A stretch of DNA of 24,372 nt from Candidatus Colimonas fimequi. Its GTDB lineage: Bacteria; Bacillota; Clostridia; Peptostreptococcales; Anaerovoracaceae. Numbering within the stretch: the first letter of the stretch is position 1; each line of letters starts with the position of its first letter. The position numbers and the translations under genes were made by a program. Shown in pieces: positions 14,901-21,350 of the stretch. Location: contig JAGHTQ010000195.1 in NCBI GenBank assembly GCA_018065295.1, forward strand, positions 1 through 24,372, written 5' to 3'. The notes beneath the pieces were generated by a model. It ran no database searches, had not been told where the DNA came from, and was given only the letters and a program-made list of their open reading frames with translations.

Positions 14901-15643
14901 CAGAAATCATCGCTAGAGGCTCAAACGATGCTACTGGCAAGGTAGTATTCAGCGACATCACTTACAATGAAGATCATGTAAACAGAACATTCTACTACAT
15001 CATTAAGGAAGTTAAGGGTGACGATGAAGGTCACATCACTTACGATGAAACAAACTATAAGGCTCAGGTTGAAGTAACATTTGATGCTGATAGAGACGTA
15101 CTGGTTGCAACTCCTACAGTAACTAAGGACGGCGAACCTGTTGACTTCGACAAGCTTACATTTACTAACGAATATAAGCCAGATCCTACATCAGTAACTC
15201 TGGAAGCTGACAAGAAGCTCCTGGGCAGAACTCTTACAGATGGCGAATTCACATTCGTACTTCTGGACAAGGATGGCAACGAAATCGACAGATCAACAAA
15301 CGATGCTAGCGGCCACATCAAGTTCAACCCTGCTAAGACTGAATACACAAGCGTAGGCGAATATGACTACACAATTAAGGAAATTAAGGGTGACGACGAA
15401 GATATCACATACGATACTAAGTCATACAAGGTACACGTAAGTGTAACTCTTAATCCTGAAACTAGACTGTTAGAGGCTAAGATCTCAGGTCTCGGTGATG
15501 GAATCGTATTTGTTAACAAGTACAATCCACCTGATAACCCTAAGACAGGCGACCATATGCCAATCTTCCCAATCATGGGACTGATGCTTGCATCACTGGC
15601 TGGCGTATTCGCAGCACTCTTCAGAAGAAAGAAGGAAGCTTAA
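8987..15643 (+). CDS. Giant sortase-anchored adhesin with beta-helix-like head and twelve isopeptide (Spy0128/FctA-type) domains
   Basis: The gene encodes 2218 residues. Signal peptide: basic start, then a hydrophobic core to about residue 30, with likely cleavage near Ser-Trp-Ala. An acidic, Pro/Ala-rich linker follows (about 36-100). Residues about 105-610 are Gly/Asn/Thr-rich short repeats (such as GGTLNLKGGIITGNKAGKGAG) resembling a right-handed beta-helix. From about 615 to 2180 run twelve domains of about 110-180 residues, typically of the form 'EAxKxL...GEFTFxL...GTYTYTIKEV...FTNEY'. Each keeps a Lys in strand 1, a Glu in the Y-x-I-x-E strand and an Asn in the last strand, as needed for an intramolecular Lys-Asn bond. 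The first (about 615-794) is divergent. NPKTG (2184-2188), a hydrophobic helix and RRKKEA form a sortase signal. GTG 8987 is chosen for AAGGGGG 9 nt upstream; earlier in-frame codons lie in the terminator. Expression is probably c-di-GMP-controlled. Confidence 0.93.
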   Translation: MNFMRKNKFMKVFAMVAIALMMLCPSSADISWAVEADANTTPAIEQPAAQDGDTNVDEEQPAADAQEPAEEPGDEEEIVDIDEEEVISDEADLATNGNALSGDVAAQNLSGDYYLSGDVTLTGDLTVARGTTATIDLNGHKLSVNGHSIDNKGTLTIKDVHNATVVESAGPAGAGNLATYSNGTLTYNVTKPVVTNKSTGATTDTTYKYTVTNMGHIVGSSSNAIKNSGTLNLDGGYICGGSTAAIYSTSGTVNLNGTVIAAVSRGNDTDGGAMYVSGGTLNLKGGIITGNKAGKGAGIFAKNCSMNMPSSSTTYITQNYGTTSGWGNGGGGMALENVKFVMGDPLGDKAKPTPNSNGIFAGGFITGNKSKGTGGGYIMKGGSTIMNGGFVSSNVAVEHEGGGITVHNGGFLTVNGGYVTNNELGGTPAAVAAFQHWGGGGIFCTDATNTTVKLLNTLITNNKADGFGAGVAGCSTGRVTIVDNAAIFDNDAHGTHISGSGSSKNEDHKYAFDDPVFMENGYDDFFCALSSTVSSKMLGGGDARWHGSVDGTVVEESENQTISAGYVVGLTANPTNPASAKAAATAFINGNFSATHGGGILSNGYLIVGDTDEIDVNMPLEVEGTKALLGVDGTTKSLTAGAYNFSIRKDTLNGEEVTTGTNDAKGNITFDNKISFKVEDKNADDTKKNEYRFVISEDKGNDTNIHYDNSIYVMDITTRIDNEIIKLGSTEITKHVKRMSAIKITRYDNGEISGTGTVVYNQSNISNDEAHGIRFDNLPNSPASKVKFTNEEIVPGAAVLEAHKTLEGASLEDYHFSFLLLDADNNDEELQTKECDAEGNVTFDSIPYNAVGTYNYKIKEVVGQDDNIIYDETVYTAVVTVTKDGKNLAASVEYKDAEEKTINKPEFTNKYAGPDTVVLTAQKILVDDADSGRILKDQEFEFQLLDASNNEIQTVKNDGQGTVTFDEIEYTAVGTYNYTIKEVATEDEHITVDTTIYKAVVTVAVDRETKNLKATVVYKNGEEIVDDAIFTNHYKPTATEIQLDAEKVLNDTSKGGKQLKAGEFTFELLENGSVIQEKKNDAEGKVTFDKISYNKAGTHTYTVREVKVEDDNIEYDLTVYTATVKVARDGDELKAAKTIKNGVKNVENIVFTNEYTPAPVSKALEAEKILADPSKSGRTLQAGEFTFKLYEGDKELETQTNDAKGHVAFGAIEYTEVGTHTYKVEEIKGDDEGHIVYDATVYTATVNVTLDEANNKLVASVSYNNGTEDVDSAVFTNEYTPDPTTAQLHAKKIISGDKKSGKKIKAGDFTFDLYEGEEVIQTKQNDANGNVAFDAIKYDKAGTYTYTVKEKGGNNNHFKYDQTEYTADVEVTKAEGSDDLVAKTTYKKGEDTVTEIVFDNEYAPTPTEYTLKANKTLEGRTLKPSMFQFTLFDADGKLLQTKTNTTDADGNVTFDALSFDKAGTYTYTVNEYVENPDAHYVYDGTVYTATIEVTLNDNEDALVAEATYKDGEKSAEAMNFKNVYSPDNTSIQLMAHKTLKDKKTDEEMPLVKNFQFKLTDADNDRLLDTKENNGEGDVTFAPITYTKNDIGKTFHYTINEVKGPAWEEDFSVIDYDLTIHDVTVEVTADEDGKIVTNITDIPSDASKYKDGKYQFTNYYTERPRNPRGQVDLVGQKLLDGDTLNAGQFHFNLIEVVDGVETIVREDVTNDNQGAIDFGTLVYEDEAAIGTHNMIVREIVADDADKTFFYDREDKTFTITVTRTSPTELSVVADKQPIVAEFNNTKLVPIATQFEAKKSMADEDLRGPKKDEFTFMLCEVVDGKYQKDDALQIKTCDADGKVTFDEITYDKTTDVGNHEYAIVEVVPSDDDKNPLIVYDDSEIRVNVTVSLGDDNKTLSVTDPVYTKNNEPINDAEFVNDLNPDDVTTHFEATKALCDPDGNVVNLRENEFSFVVVPDKSMEFDAVDGEEPDPEIIARGSNDATGKVVFSDITYNEDHVNRTFYYIIKEVKGDDEGHITYDETNYKAQVEVTFDADRDVLVATPTVTKDGEPVDFDKLTFTNEYKPDPTSVTLEADKKLLGRTLTDGEFTFVLLDKDGNEIDRSTNDASGHIKFNPAKTEYTSVGEYDYTIKEIKGDDEDITYDTKSYKVHVSVTLNPETRLLEAKISGLGDGIVFVNKYNPPDNPKTGDHMPIFPIMGLMLASLAGVFAALFRRKKEA
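10841..15523 (+). repeat. Array of twelve tandem isopeptide-domain coding units within the adhesin
   Basis: Units of roughly 345-540 nt repeat in frame. Most are diverged at the DNA level but share short identical blocks. For example, a 26-nt block is identical at 13004-13029 and 13367-13392, and a 17-nt block is identical at 12668-12684 and 15014-15030. The unit ends are marked by codons for FTNEY or variants (FDNEY, FKNVY, FVNDL, FVNKY). Confidence 0.85.
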
Positions 15644-15692
15644 TAAATAGCAAATCCCAACTCATCGAGTTGAATTTACTTATCCCAAATGG

Positions 15693-15725
15693 AAGAAGAC
15701 CTGATTAATATCAGGTCTTCTTTCA
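15693..15725. terminator. Terminator between the adhesin and proC
   Basis: The 13-bp perfect stem AAGAAGACCTGAT/ATCAGGTCTTCTT (15693-15705 and 15710-15722) has a TAAT loop and T-rich downstream sequence. It can serve both convergent transcripts. A smaller CAACTC/GAGTTG hairpin precedes it at 15658-15672. Confidence 0.87.
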
Positions 15726-15787
15726 TTTATATAGGATTTTCAGTTGTTCAAAAATTTATTCGTTTTCTTAACGAATATGGGAGTTTA

Positions 15788-16576
15788 CTACAGTGACTGA
15801 TCCTTCTCAACTGTAGCAACTACTGCTTCGAAGAGGGCGCTTCTGAAGCCGCCCTTCTCAAGGGCTCTAACGCCTTGAATTGTAGTGCCGCCAGGTGATG
15901 TAACACTGTCCTTAAGTGCGCCTGGGTGGATGCCAGTTTCTAAGATGTACTGTGCAGTTCCCTTAGCCATCTGAGCTGCGAACTGGATTGCCTGAGCTCT
16001 TGTGAGGCCACAAGCAACGCCGCCGTCAGCCAGTGCTTCGATAAACATTGCTGCGAATGCAGGACCGCATCCAGCAACGCCAGCGCCAGCGCTCATCTGA
16101 TCTTCACGGATTTCTGCCAGAAGGCCAGCTTCTGACATGATGTCCAGGAATCTATCAACCTGTCCGTCTGTAACAGCTTCATTTGTTGAATACATAATCA
16201 TTGCTTCTCCAACCATTGCTGCTACGTTAGGCATAATTCTAATGATAGGGTATTTAGCTCCGAGAGCATCTTCGATGCGCTCAATTGCAGTTCCTGCCAG
16301 CATTGAAACGATAACAAATCCATTATCACGACCTGCCAGGTCATCCTTGATCTCTGCAGCTAGTTCTGCCAGGTTCTGTGGCTTAACACCAACGAAGATG
16401 TAATCTGCGTCCTTAACAACACCTGCGTTGTCAGTGACAACGCCACCGATCTTCTCTGCCAGAGCCTTAGCAACGCTCTCAGGCTTGTTAGCTAATAATA
16501 TGTCAACGTTCTTATTAGAAGCGGCTGTAGCAAGTGCGCCGCCCATGTTTCCAGTACCGATGAATCCTACTTTCAT
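15788..16576 (-). CDS. proC: Pyrroline-5-carboxylate reductase
   Basis: This 262-residue cytoplasmic enzyme catalyses the NAD(P)H-dependent reduction of 1-pyrroline-5-carboxylate to L-proline, the last step of proline synthesis. The N-terminal Rossmann motif GTGNMGGA (7-14) is followed by the GVKPQNL and MPNVAAMVGE blocks. The conserved C-terminal helical dimer region has the sequence GCGPAFAAMFIEAL...GLTRAQA and then SVTSPGGTTIQGV, the ProC signature. Length is normal. AAAGGAG lies upstream of the ATG, and a good promoter is seen at 16615-16643. It is a single-gene unit, ended by the terminator shared with the adhesin. Confidence 0.97.
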   Translation of the reverse strand: MKVGFIGTGNMGGALATAASNKNVDILLANKPESVAKALAEKIGGVVTDNAGVVKDADYIFVGVKPQNLAELAAEIKDDLAGRDNGFVIVSMLAGTAIERIEDALGAKYPIIRIMPNVAAMVGEAMIMYSTNEAVTDGQVDRFLDIMSEAGLLAEIREDQMSAGAGVAGCGPAFAAMFIEALADGGVACGLTRAQAIQFAAQMAKGTAQYILETGIHPGALKDSVTSPGGTTIQGVRALEKGGFRSALFEAVVATVEKDQSL

Positions 16577-16614
16577 GGGTTACTCCTTTCACGTAATAAA
16601 CTATTTATAGTGGC

Positions 16615-16643
16615 ATTATAACACCGATAATTGGAATTAACAA
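16615..16643 (-). promoter_or_regulatory. Sigma-A-type promoter for proC
   Basis: On the - strand, TTGTTA (16643-16638) and TATAAT (16620-16615) are separated by 17 bp, with a TGT extension just before the -10. This is one of the best promoter matches in the window. Confidence 0.7.
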
Positions 16644-16672
16644 ATGCAACGGTTACAGTAATAAATAGTAAT

Positions 16673-16706
16673 AAAAAACGGTCACTGCCGGTTGTGACCG
16701 TTTTTT
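16673..16706. terminator. Bidirectional terminator after the small membrane protein gene
   Basis: AAAAAACGGTCAC (16673-16685) pairs perfectly with GTGACCGTTTTTT (16694-16706) around an 8-nt loop. The A/T ends make it functional on both strands. On the - strand it ends the transcript of the small membrane protein. Confidence 0.85.
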
Positions 16707-16736
16707 ATTTGGTTAACTTAAGAGATGCTTATATCA

Positions 16737-16952
16737 TTATTTTTTATTATTATTCTCGCTCTGAGACTGTTTCTTATCCAGATACTTCTTGTAAAGTGCC
16801 TGAACCATCCATGTGAATGCTAATGCCAGGATGATCATCATAAAGGTATTTCTTATACCGGACAGGAATATAAGAAACATAAATACTACTAAAGGTACGA
16901 ATACAACGAGGAAACGTACTATAAATGATGGCTGATTGTTTGGCTGAGTCAT
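16737..16952 (-). CDS. Small membrane protein with two hydrophobic segments, unknown function
   Basis: This 71-residue protein begins with a polar Asn/Pro/Gln-rich stretch, then has two hydrophobic helices (about residues 12-31 and 35-52). It ends in a highly charged Lys/Gln/Asn tail (YKKYLDKKQSQSENNNKK). A clear GGAGG ribosome binding site precedes the ATG and a strong terminator follows, which supports a real gene. I do not recognise a family. It is transcribed away from the symporter operon and could share a regulatory region with it (16953-17139), where a TTAGAT-N13-ATCTAA inverted repeat lies at 17016-17040. Confidence 0.72.
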   Translation of the reverse strand: MTQPNNQPSFIVRFLVVFVPLVVFMFLIFLSGIRNTFMMIILALAFTWMVQALYKKYLDKKQSQSENNNKK

Positions 16953-17139
16953 TATCCTATCCTCCTATCCTTTGGTAACACTAGAATACCATAATTTTTC
17001 AAACAATTCGCAAGATTAGATAAATTCTGACCAAATCTAACAAATCTTAACTCAGACTTTGATTTAAGTTAGAACTAGTTTTGTAAAATAAAGATGCAAT
17101 AGTATTAATGATATTTTTTTGAGAAAGGAGAAAATCAAA

Positions 17140-17382
17140 ATGCGTAAGACAAAGATGTCAGCAGTAAGTAAGATTCAGATTGCTCTGCTGGTTCTTGGTT
17201 TTCTGGCAATGGAATTCCCAGGCATTCTGTTCTTTAAGGACATGGCAGAACCAAGAATGTTCGGTCTCCCATTCGCATACGGCTGGATGTTAATCGGATG
17301 GGTTTATATGTGCGTAGTTCTGTTCTGGTGCTATATCAGCAACTGGGGCGAAGGTAAAGATGAGGGAGGTGAAGATAAGTAA
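17140..17382 (+). CDS. Small two-helix membrane subunit paired with a sodium:solute symporter
   Basis: This 80-residue protein has two hydrophobic segments (about 10-30 and 47-67) around the loop FFKDMAEPRMFGLPFAYGW. The 'P-x-x-FGLPF' loop is typical of small proteins (DUF997/DUF3311/YhdT-like) encoded just before SSS-family symporters. They are thought to be accessory subunits. The ATG at 17140 is preceded by AAAGGAG. A frame extending to 17119 would start at a TTG ahead of that site and is rejected. The stop and the symporter start overlap (TAATG), implying translational coupling and a fixed stoichiometry. Confidence 0.8.
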   Translation: MRKTKMSAVSKIQIALLVLGFLAMEFPGILFFKDMAEPRMFGLPFAYGWMLIGWVYMCVVLFWCYISNWGEGKDEGGEDK

Positions 17383-18881
17383 TGGCAATGTCAGGAGGAC
17401 AGCAGATCGCTGCTTTATTAATCATCGCGTTATTTATGGTCATCCCACTCGCAATGGGTGCTATCGCTGGTAAGAAGTCAATCCCTACTACAGAAGACTA
17501 CTTCGTACAGGGTAGAGGCATGGGCTCAGTAGCAGTATTCTTCACAGTAGCAGCTACATGGTGGTCAGCATTCGCATTCATGGGATCAAACTCATACTTC
17601 TTCCTCAACGGTCCACTTTACTGGACAGCAATCGCATGGAATATCTTCTTCGGTATTCTGTACTTCGTTGTAGGTAAGAAGATTTGGTACTTCGGTAAGG
17701 TTAACAGCCTGATCACTCCTAAGGACTTCTTCATGCTCCACTATGGTTCAGAAGGCTTAGGTAACTTAGTATCAATCATCCTGTTAGTATTCACACTGCC
17801 TTATCTGCAGATTCAGCTGACAGGTGGTGCATACCTGATCGAAACTGCTTCAGGCGGTATCATCCCTTACTGGTTAGCAGCTCTTATTTTCTACCTGGTA
17901 ATCATCATCTACGTATGGTCAGGTGGTCTGAGAGCCGTAGCTTGGACAGATATCTTCTATGGATGCCTGTTATTCTTCGGTATGATCTTCGCAGGTCTTT
18001 ATATCGTTAACATCGATAAGGTTGGCGGCGTAACAAGCATGTTCGACTATATCGCTAACACAACTCCAGAAAAACTGACAGTTGGCGACAACTGGATGCT
18101 CTGGATCTCAATGTTCATCGTAACACCAATTGGTTCATTCATGGGACCTCAGCTCTGGACAAGAATGTATGCTACTAAGTCACACAGACTGTTCAACCTG
18201 ATGCCATTCCTCCTCGGCTTCGCAGCTATCGCTTACGTTGGCTCAATGCTGGTAGGTAATGCAGGTAACATCCTTTGCCCAGATATCGAACAGACAGACA
18301 AGATTCTGCCAACAGTTCTGTATCAGTATGCTCCATTCGTACTGGCTGCATTCATCATCGCTTGCGGTGCTGCAGCAGCTATGTCAACAGCAAACTCACA
18401 GATTCACGCTATGTCAGCTCTGTACACAGTTGACTTCCACAAGCGTTACATCAACAAGAACCTGTCAGAAAAGCAGCTCGTATGGGTTGGTAGATGGACT
18501 ATCCTCGTACTCTCAGCAGTAGCATATGTAATGTGCTTAACAATCCCTGGTCTGCTGGTTACTATCGGTCTGGTTGCACTTGCTGGTGCTGCTCAGATCA
18601 TGGTTCCAACAATGGGTGCTCTGTACTGGAGAAAGTCAACAACAGCTGGCGCTGTAGCTGGTCTGGTTGTTGGTGTAGGTTCACTTTGCTGCTTCACATT
18701 CCACCTTATCACTCCTCCAGGAGTATTCAGTCTGGCTGGTGGCGGCAACCTGCTCTCACTGATTCTGAATGTAATCGTATTCGTAGTAGTATCATGTGTT
18801 ACTAAGCCAAGATCAGCAGAAGTTATGGAAGTTGTTCAGGCTCAGTTCGATGATTTCTATGATGGAAAGAACATGGATTAA
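17382..18881 (+). CDS. Sodium:solute symporter (SSS family)
   Basis: This 499-residue membrane protein has about 13 hydrophobic segments. The N-terminal part carries the family pattern TTEDYFVQGRGMG followed by a Trp-Trp-Ser-Ala helix. The middle carries SGGLRAVAWTDIFYG, matching the SSS signature around TM5-6. The late helix AAAAMSTANSQIHAMSALYT contains the Ser/Thr residues that contribute to the Na2 site in this family. It would import an organic solute with Na+. The substrate cannot be read from sequence, but the amidohydrolase downstream suggests an amide or similar hydrolysable compound. Codon choice is strongly biased (Ser TCA, Thr ACA, Arg AGA, Leu CTG), suggesting high expression. 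GGGAGGTG in the preceding gene is its ribosome binding site. Confidence 0.94.
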   Translation: MAMSGGQQIAALLIIALFMVIPLAMGAIAGKKSIPTTEDYFVQGRGMGSVAVFFTVAATWWSAFAFMGSNSYFFLNGPLYWTAIAWNIFFGILYFVVGKKIWYFGKVNSLITPKDFFMLHYGSEGLGNLVSIILLVFTLPYLQIQLTGGAYLIETASGGIIPYWLAALIFYLVIIIYVWSGGLRAVAWTDIFYGCLLFFGMIFAGLYIVNIDKVGGVTSMFDYIANTTPEKLTVGDNWMLWISMFIVTPIGSFMGPQLWTRMYATKSHRLFNLMPFLLGFAAIAYVGSMLVGNAGNILCPDIEQTDKILPTVLYQYAPFVLAAFIIACGAAAAMSTANSQIHAMSALYTVDFHKRYINKNLSEKQLVWVGRWTILVLSAVAYVMCLTIPGLLVTIGLVALAGAAQIMVPTMGALYWRKSTTAGAVAGLVVGVGSLCCFTFHLITPPGVFSLAGGGNLLSLILNVIVFVVVSCVTKPRSAEVMEVVQAQFDDFYDGKNMD

Positions 18882-18905
18882 TTTAACTCAAATTTATCTG
18901 TTTAT

Positions 18906-18930
18906 GAGGGGTCTCAGTGAGAGACCCCTC
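18906..18930 (+). terminator. Intercistronic hairpin between the symporter and amidohydrolase genes
   Basis: GAGGGGTCTC (18906-18915) pairs perfectly with GAGACCCCTC (18921-18930) around a 5-nt loop. The sequence after it (TATGCGTATTTT) lacks an immediate T-run, so it is more likely a partial attenuator or RNA-stabilising hairpin than a full terminator. The amidohydrolase start follows 26 nt later. Confidence 0.55.
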
Positions 18931-18956
18931 TATGCGTATTTTAAGGAGGGCTAATA

Positions 18957-20555
18957 ATGGTAGCAGATTTAGTTCTGACTAGAGGTAACGTTATCACAGT
19001 TGATAGCAAGGATACTATCAACGAGGCAGTTGCAGTTAAGGGGAACAAGATTGTATTTACTGGAACTTCAGAAGATGCTAAGGCTTTTATCGGCGAATCA
19101 ACTCAGGTAATCGACCTGAATGGTAGATCAGTAGTTCCTGGATTCATTGAATCACACATTCACTCAGCAGTTATGGGTGTTAACTCACTGGCAATTGACT
19201 GCAGACCATCAGCGGTATCTTCAGTAGAAGATATCAAAGAAGCGGTATTCGAGAGAGCCAAGATTACACCTCCTGGCGAATGGATTAGAGGTTGGGGTTA
19301 TAATGACCAGTATCTCAAGGAGCAGAGACACCCTGACAAGTGGGACCTTGACAAGGCTGCTCCAAACCACCCTGTAATGCTGACAAGAGTTTGTAACCAC
19401 ATTTCAACTTACAACTCAAGAGCAATTGAGATCGCAGGTATTACTAATACACCTGAATATAGCCCAATCACATTTACAAGAAAGAACAACGAGATTTCTG
19501 GCGTAATGATGGAAGAAGCTCATTTCGCTATGTTCAAGGCAGCAATGCTTACTGAACAGGAAATCATCGATGGTATGGAATCAGCATACAAGATGCTGAT
19601 CAAGGAAGGTATCACATCAGTTCACGACTCAGGTGGATACGGTCCAGCTCAGTTCAAGGCATTCCAGAATGCAGTTGAACAGGAGAAGTTCAAGATTAGA
19701 CTGTACCCAATGATTTTCTCATTCGCTGAGAACCTGAAGCTTAATGACGACTTCCTTAAGGTTGGTCTTCACTCAGGAATGGGTAATGAACACTTCAAGA
19801 TTGGTCCAATGAAGCTGATGATCGACGGTTCATCAAGTGGTCCTACTGCAGCAACATTTGAACCATATGCATGTGATCCAAACAACCACGGTATCCTGTC
19901 ACATCCACAGGAACTGGTAGACGAATACGTTTGCCGCGGCCAGCAGGGTGATTGGCAGATTACCAGCCACGCAGTAGGCGACAAGGGCGTTACTATTATT
20001 GTTAACGCTATTGAGAAGGCAATGAACATGTATCCTAATTCCAAGGCAAGACACAGAATCGAGCATTGCGGTATGATCAATGACGAACTTCTGGGAAGAA
20101 TCAAGGATCTGGGTATTGTACCTATCAGTAACCCAATTTTCCTTTATGAATTCGGTGACGGATACATTACAAACTACGGTAAAGAAAGCGCTTATAGAAT
20201 GTTCACATGCAAGAGCTTCCTGGATAGAGGAATTATCTCTGCAGGTGCAAGTGACTGTCCTATTACTTTCTCAGACCCACTCATGGGTATTCACCTTGCA
20301 GTGAACAGAGAAACTCAGGGCGGACAGGTAATCAATCCTGATGAGAGACTTAAGCCAATGGAAGCATTGAGAATGTTCACATATAACGGTGCATATGCAT
20401 CAAGAGAAGAAGATATTAAGGGCAGCATCGAAGTTGGCAAGTTAGCTGACCTGGCTGTACTTAATGGTGATTTCACTAAGTGTGCTCCAGACAAGATTTG
20501 GGACATGAAGGTGGATATGACAATTCTCGATGGTGTAATCGAATATACAAGATAA
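18957..20555 (+). CDS. Amidohydrolase of the YtcJ type (Amidohydro_3)
   Basis: This 532-residue cytoplasmic enzyme has an N-terminal beta-sandwich start (DLVLTRGNVITVD) leading into a TIM-barrel metal hydrolase. ESHIHS carries the HxH metal ligands (His67, His69). Later likely active-site residues are the His in ITSHAVGDKG, the His in RHRIEHCG and the Asp in GASDCPITFSDPL. The C-terminal stretch GSIEVGKLADLAVL is the usual return to the sandwich domain. YtcJ-like enzymes act on varied amides and related bonds, and the substrate here is unknown. It lies behind the symporter with a good AAGGAGG site and shares its codon bias, so import followed by hydrolysis of one compound is a reasonable inference. 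Confidence 0.92.
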   Translation: MVADLVLTRGNVITVDSKDTINEAVAVKGNKIVFTGTSEDAKAFIGESTQVIDLNGRSVVPGFIESHIHSAVMGVNSLAIDCRPSAVSSVEDIKEAVFERAKITPPGEWIRGWGYNDQYLKEQRHPDKWDLDKAAPNHPVMLTRVCNHISTYNSRAIEIAGITNTPEYSPITFTRKNNEISGVMMEEAHFAMFKAAMLTEQEIIDGMESAYKMLIKEGITSVHDSGGYGPAQFKAFQNAVEQEKFKIRLYPMIFSFAENLKLNDDFLKVGLHSGMGNEHFKIGPMKLMIDGSSSGPTAATFEPYACDPNNHGILSHPQELVDEYVCRGQQGDWQITSHAVGDKGVTIIVNAIEKAMNMYPNSKARHRIEHCGMINDELLGRIKDLGIVPISNPIFLYEFGDGYITNYGKESAYRMFTCKSFLDRGIISAGASDCPITFSDPLMGIHLAVNRETQGGQVINPDERLKPMEALRMFTYNGAYASREEDIKGSIEVGKLADLAVLNGDFTKCAPDKIWDMKVDMTILDGVIEYTR

Positions 20556-20591
20556 TTAGGGGAAATACTTAAACTTATAAAACCTTATAGT

Positions 20592-20622
20592 AATAGAAGC
20601 CAGCTACTTGCTGGCTTCTATT
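20592..20622. terminator. Bidirectional terminator between the amidohydrolase and response regulator genes
   Basis: AATAGAAGCCAGC (20592-20604) pairs perfectly with GCTGGCTTCTATT (20610-20622) around a 5-nt loop. The end of the response regulator gene lies within the structure. Confidence 0.85.
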
Positions 20623-21320
20623 ATTTCATGATTAAATTTGTATCCTATTCCTCGAATGTTTATGATGTAGTCAACGTCACCGGACTCCAGTTTCTTGCGC
20701 AAACTGCTAAGGTGCACGCTAACTGTCTTGGAATCGCCGCTTACGCTTGAGCTCTTCCATACGATGTTAAACAGCTGATCTGCTGAGAATATACGCTTAG
20801 GATTATCTACAAGCAGGTAAAGAATGTCATATTCCTTCGCAGTGAGGGGAACCTCTACGTCCTTGATAAATACTTTTCTAAGTGGTGCATTTATCTTAAG
20901 ATCGCCAGCTACGATAACATCGTCTACTTCTGATTCATCATTCTGTTTAGCCATGCGATATCTACGCAGGTTAGCCTTAATTCTAGCAATCAGCTCTGCT
21001 GGCATGAATGGCTTAGTGATATAGTCATCCGCCCCTGCAGAGAATGAAATAACCTTATCAATTTCGTCGCCTCTACATGATAAGAAAAGGATCGGAGCAT
21101 TGCTCTGCTTGCGAATTTCAAGACAGAGATCAGGTCCCTCAATATCAGGCAAATTAAAGTCAAGGATGACCAGTGAAGGTGAATGCGCCTTAACCTGTGC
21201 TAGAGCAGACCTTCCGTCATTGGCTACAACTGGCTGAAATCCTTCCTTAGTAAGGTAAGAATCGATTAACTCACAGATTTCAAGTTCGTCGTCGACGATT
21301 AATATTTTTTCTCCAATCAT
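20604..21320 (-). CDS. OmpR/PhoB-family response regulator
   Basis: This 238-residue protein has a receiver domain (1-120) and a winged-helix DNA-binding domain (about 140-233). The acidic pocket is Asp10/Asp11, the phosphoacceptor is Asp54 (LVILDFNLPD) and the conserved Lys is Lys103 (ITKPF). The effector domain shows LTAKEYDILYLLVDNP and the recognition region VSVHLSSLRKKLE. It follows the histidine kinase gene by 30 nt with its own AAGGAGG site, so the two form one operon and very likely a cognate pair. Target genes are unknown. Confidence 0.96.
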   Translation of the reverse strand: MIGEKILIVDDELEICELIDSYLTKEGFQPVVANDGRSALAQVKAHSPSLVILDFNLPDIEGPDLCLEIRKQSNAPILFLSCRGDEIDKVISFSAGADDYITKPFMPAELIARIKANLRRYRMAKQNDESEVDDVIVAGDLKINAPLRKVFIKDVEVPLTAKEYDILYLLVDNPKRIFSADQLFNIVWKSSSVSGDSKTVSVHLSSLRKKLESGDVDYIINIRGIGYKFNHEIIEASK

Positions 21321-21350
21321 TGCAATCCTCCTTTTGTTCTAGCCTCTATT

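Noticed and set aside
10841..15523. Possible CRISPR or tandem-repeat array
   Set aside because: The period (about 345-540 nt) and the open frame show protein-domain repeats, not direct repeats with spacers.
17016..17040. TTAGAT-N13-ATCTAA inverted repeat as an operator for the symporter operon
   Set aside because: Short arms in AT-rich DNA are expected by chance. A TTGATT/TAAAAT promoter candidate nearby has a poor 19-bp spacer, so neither is called as a feature.
18906..18930. Possible second copy of the REPIN-like palindrome (shared GGGGTCT/AGACCCC)
   Set aside because: Only seven bases per arm are shared and the TGACCC part is missing. A simple intercistronic hairpin explains it better.
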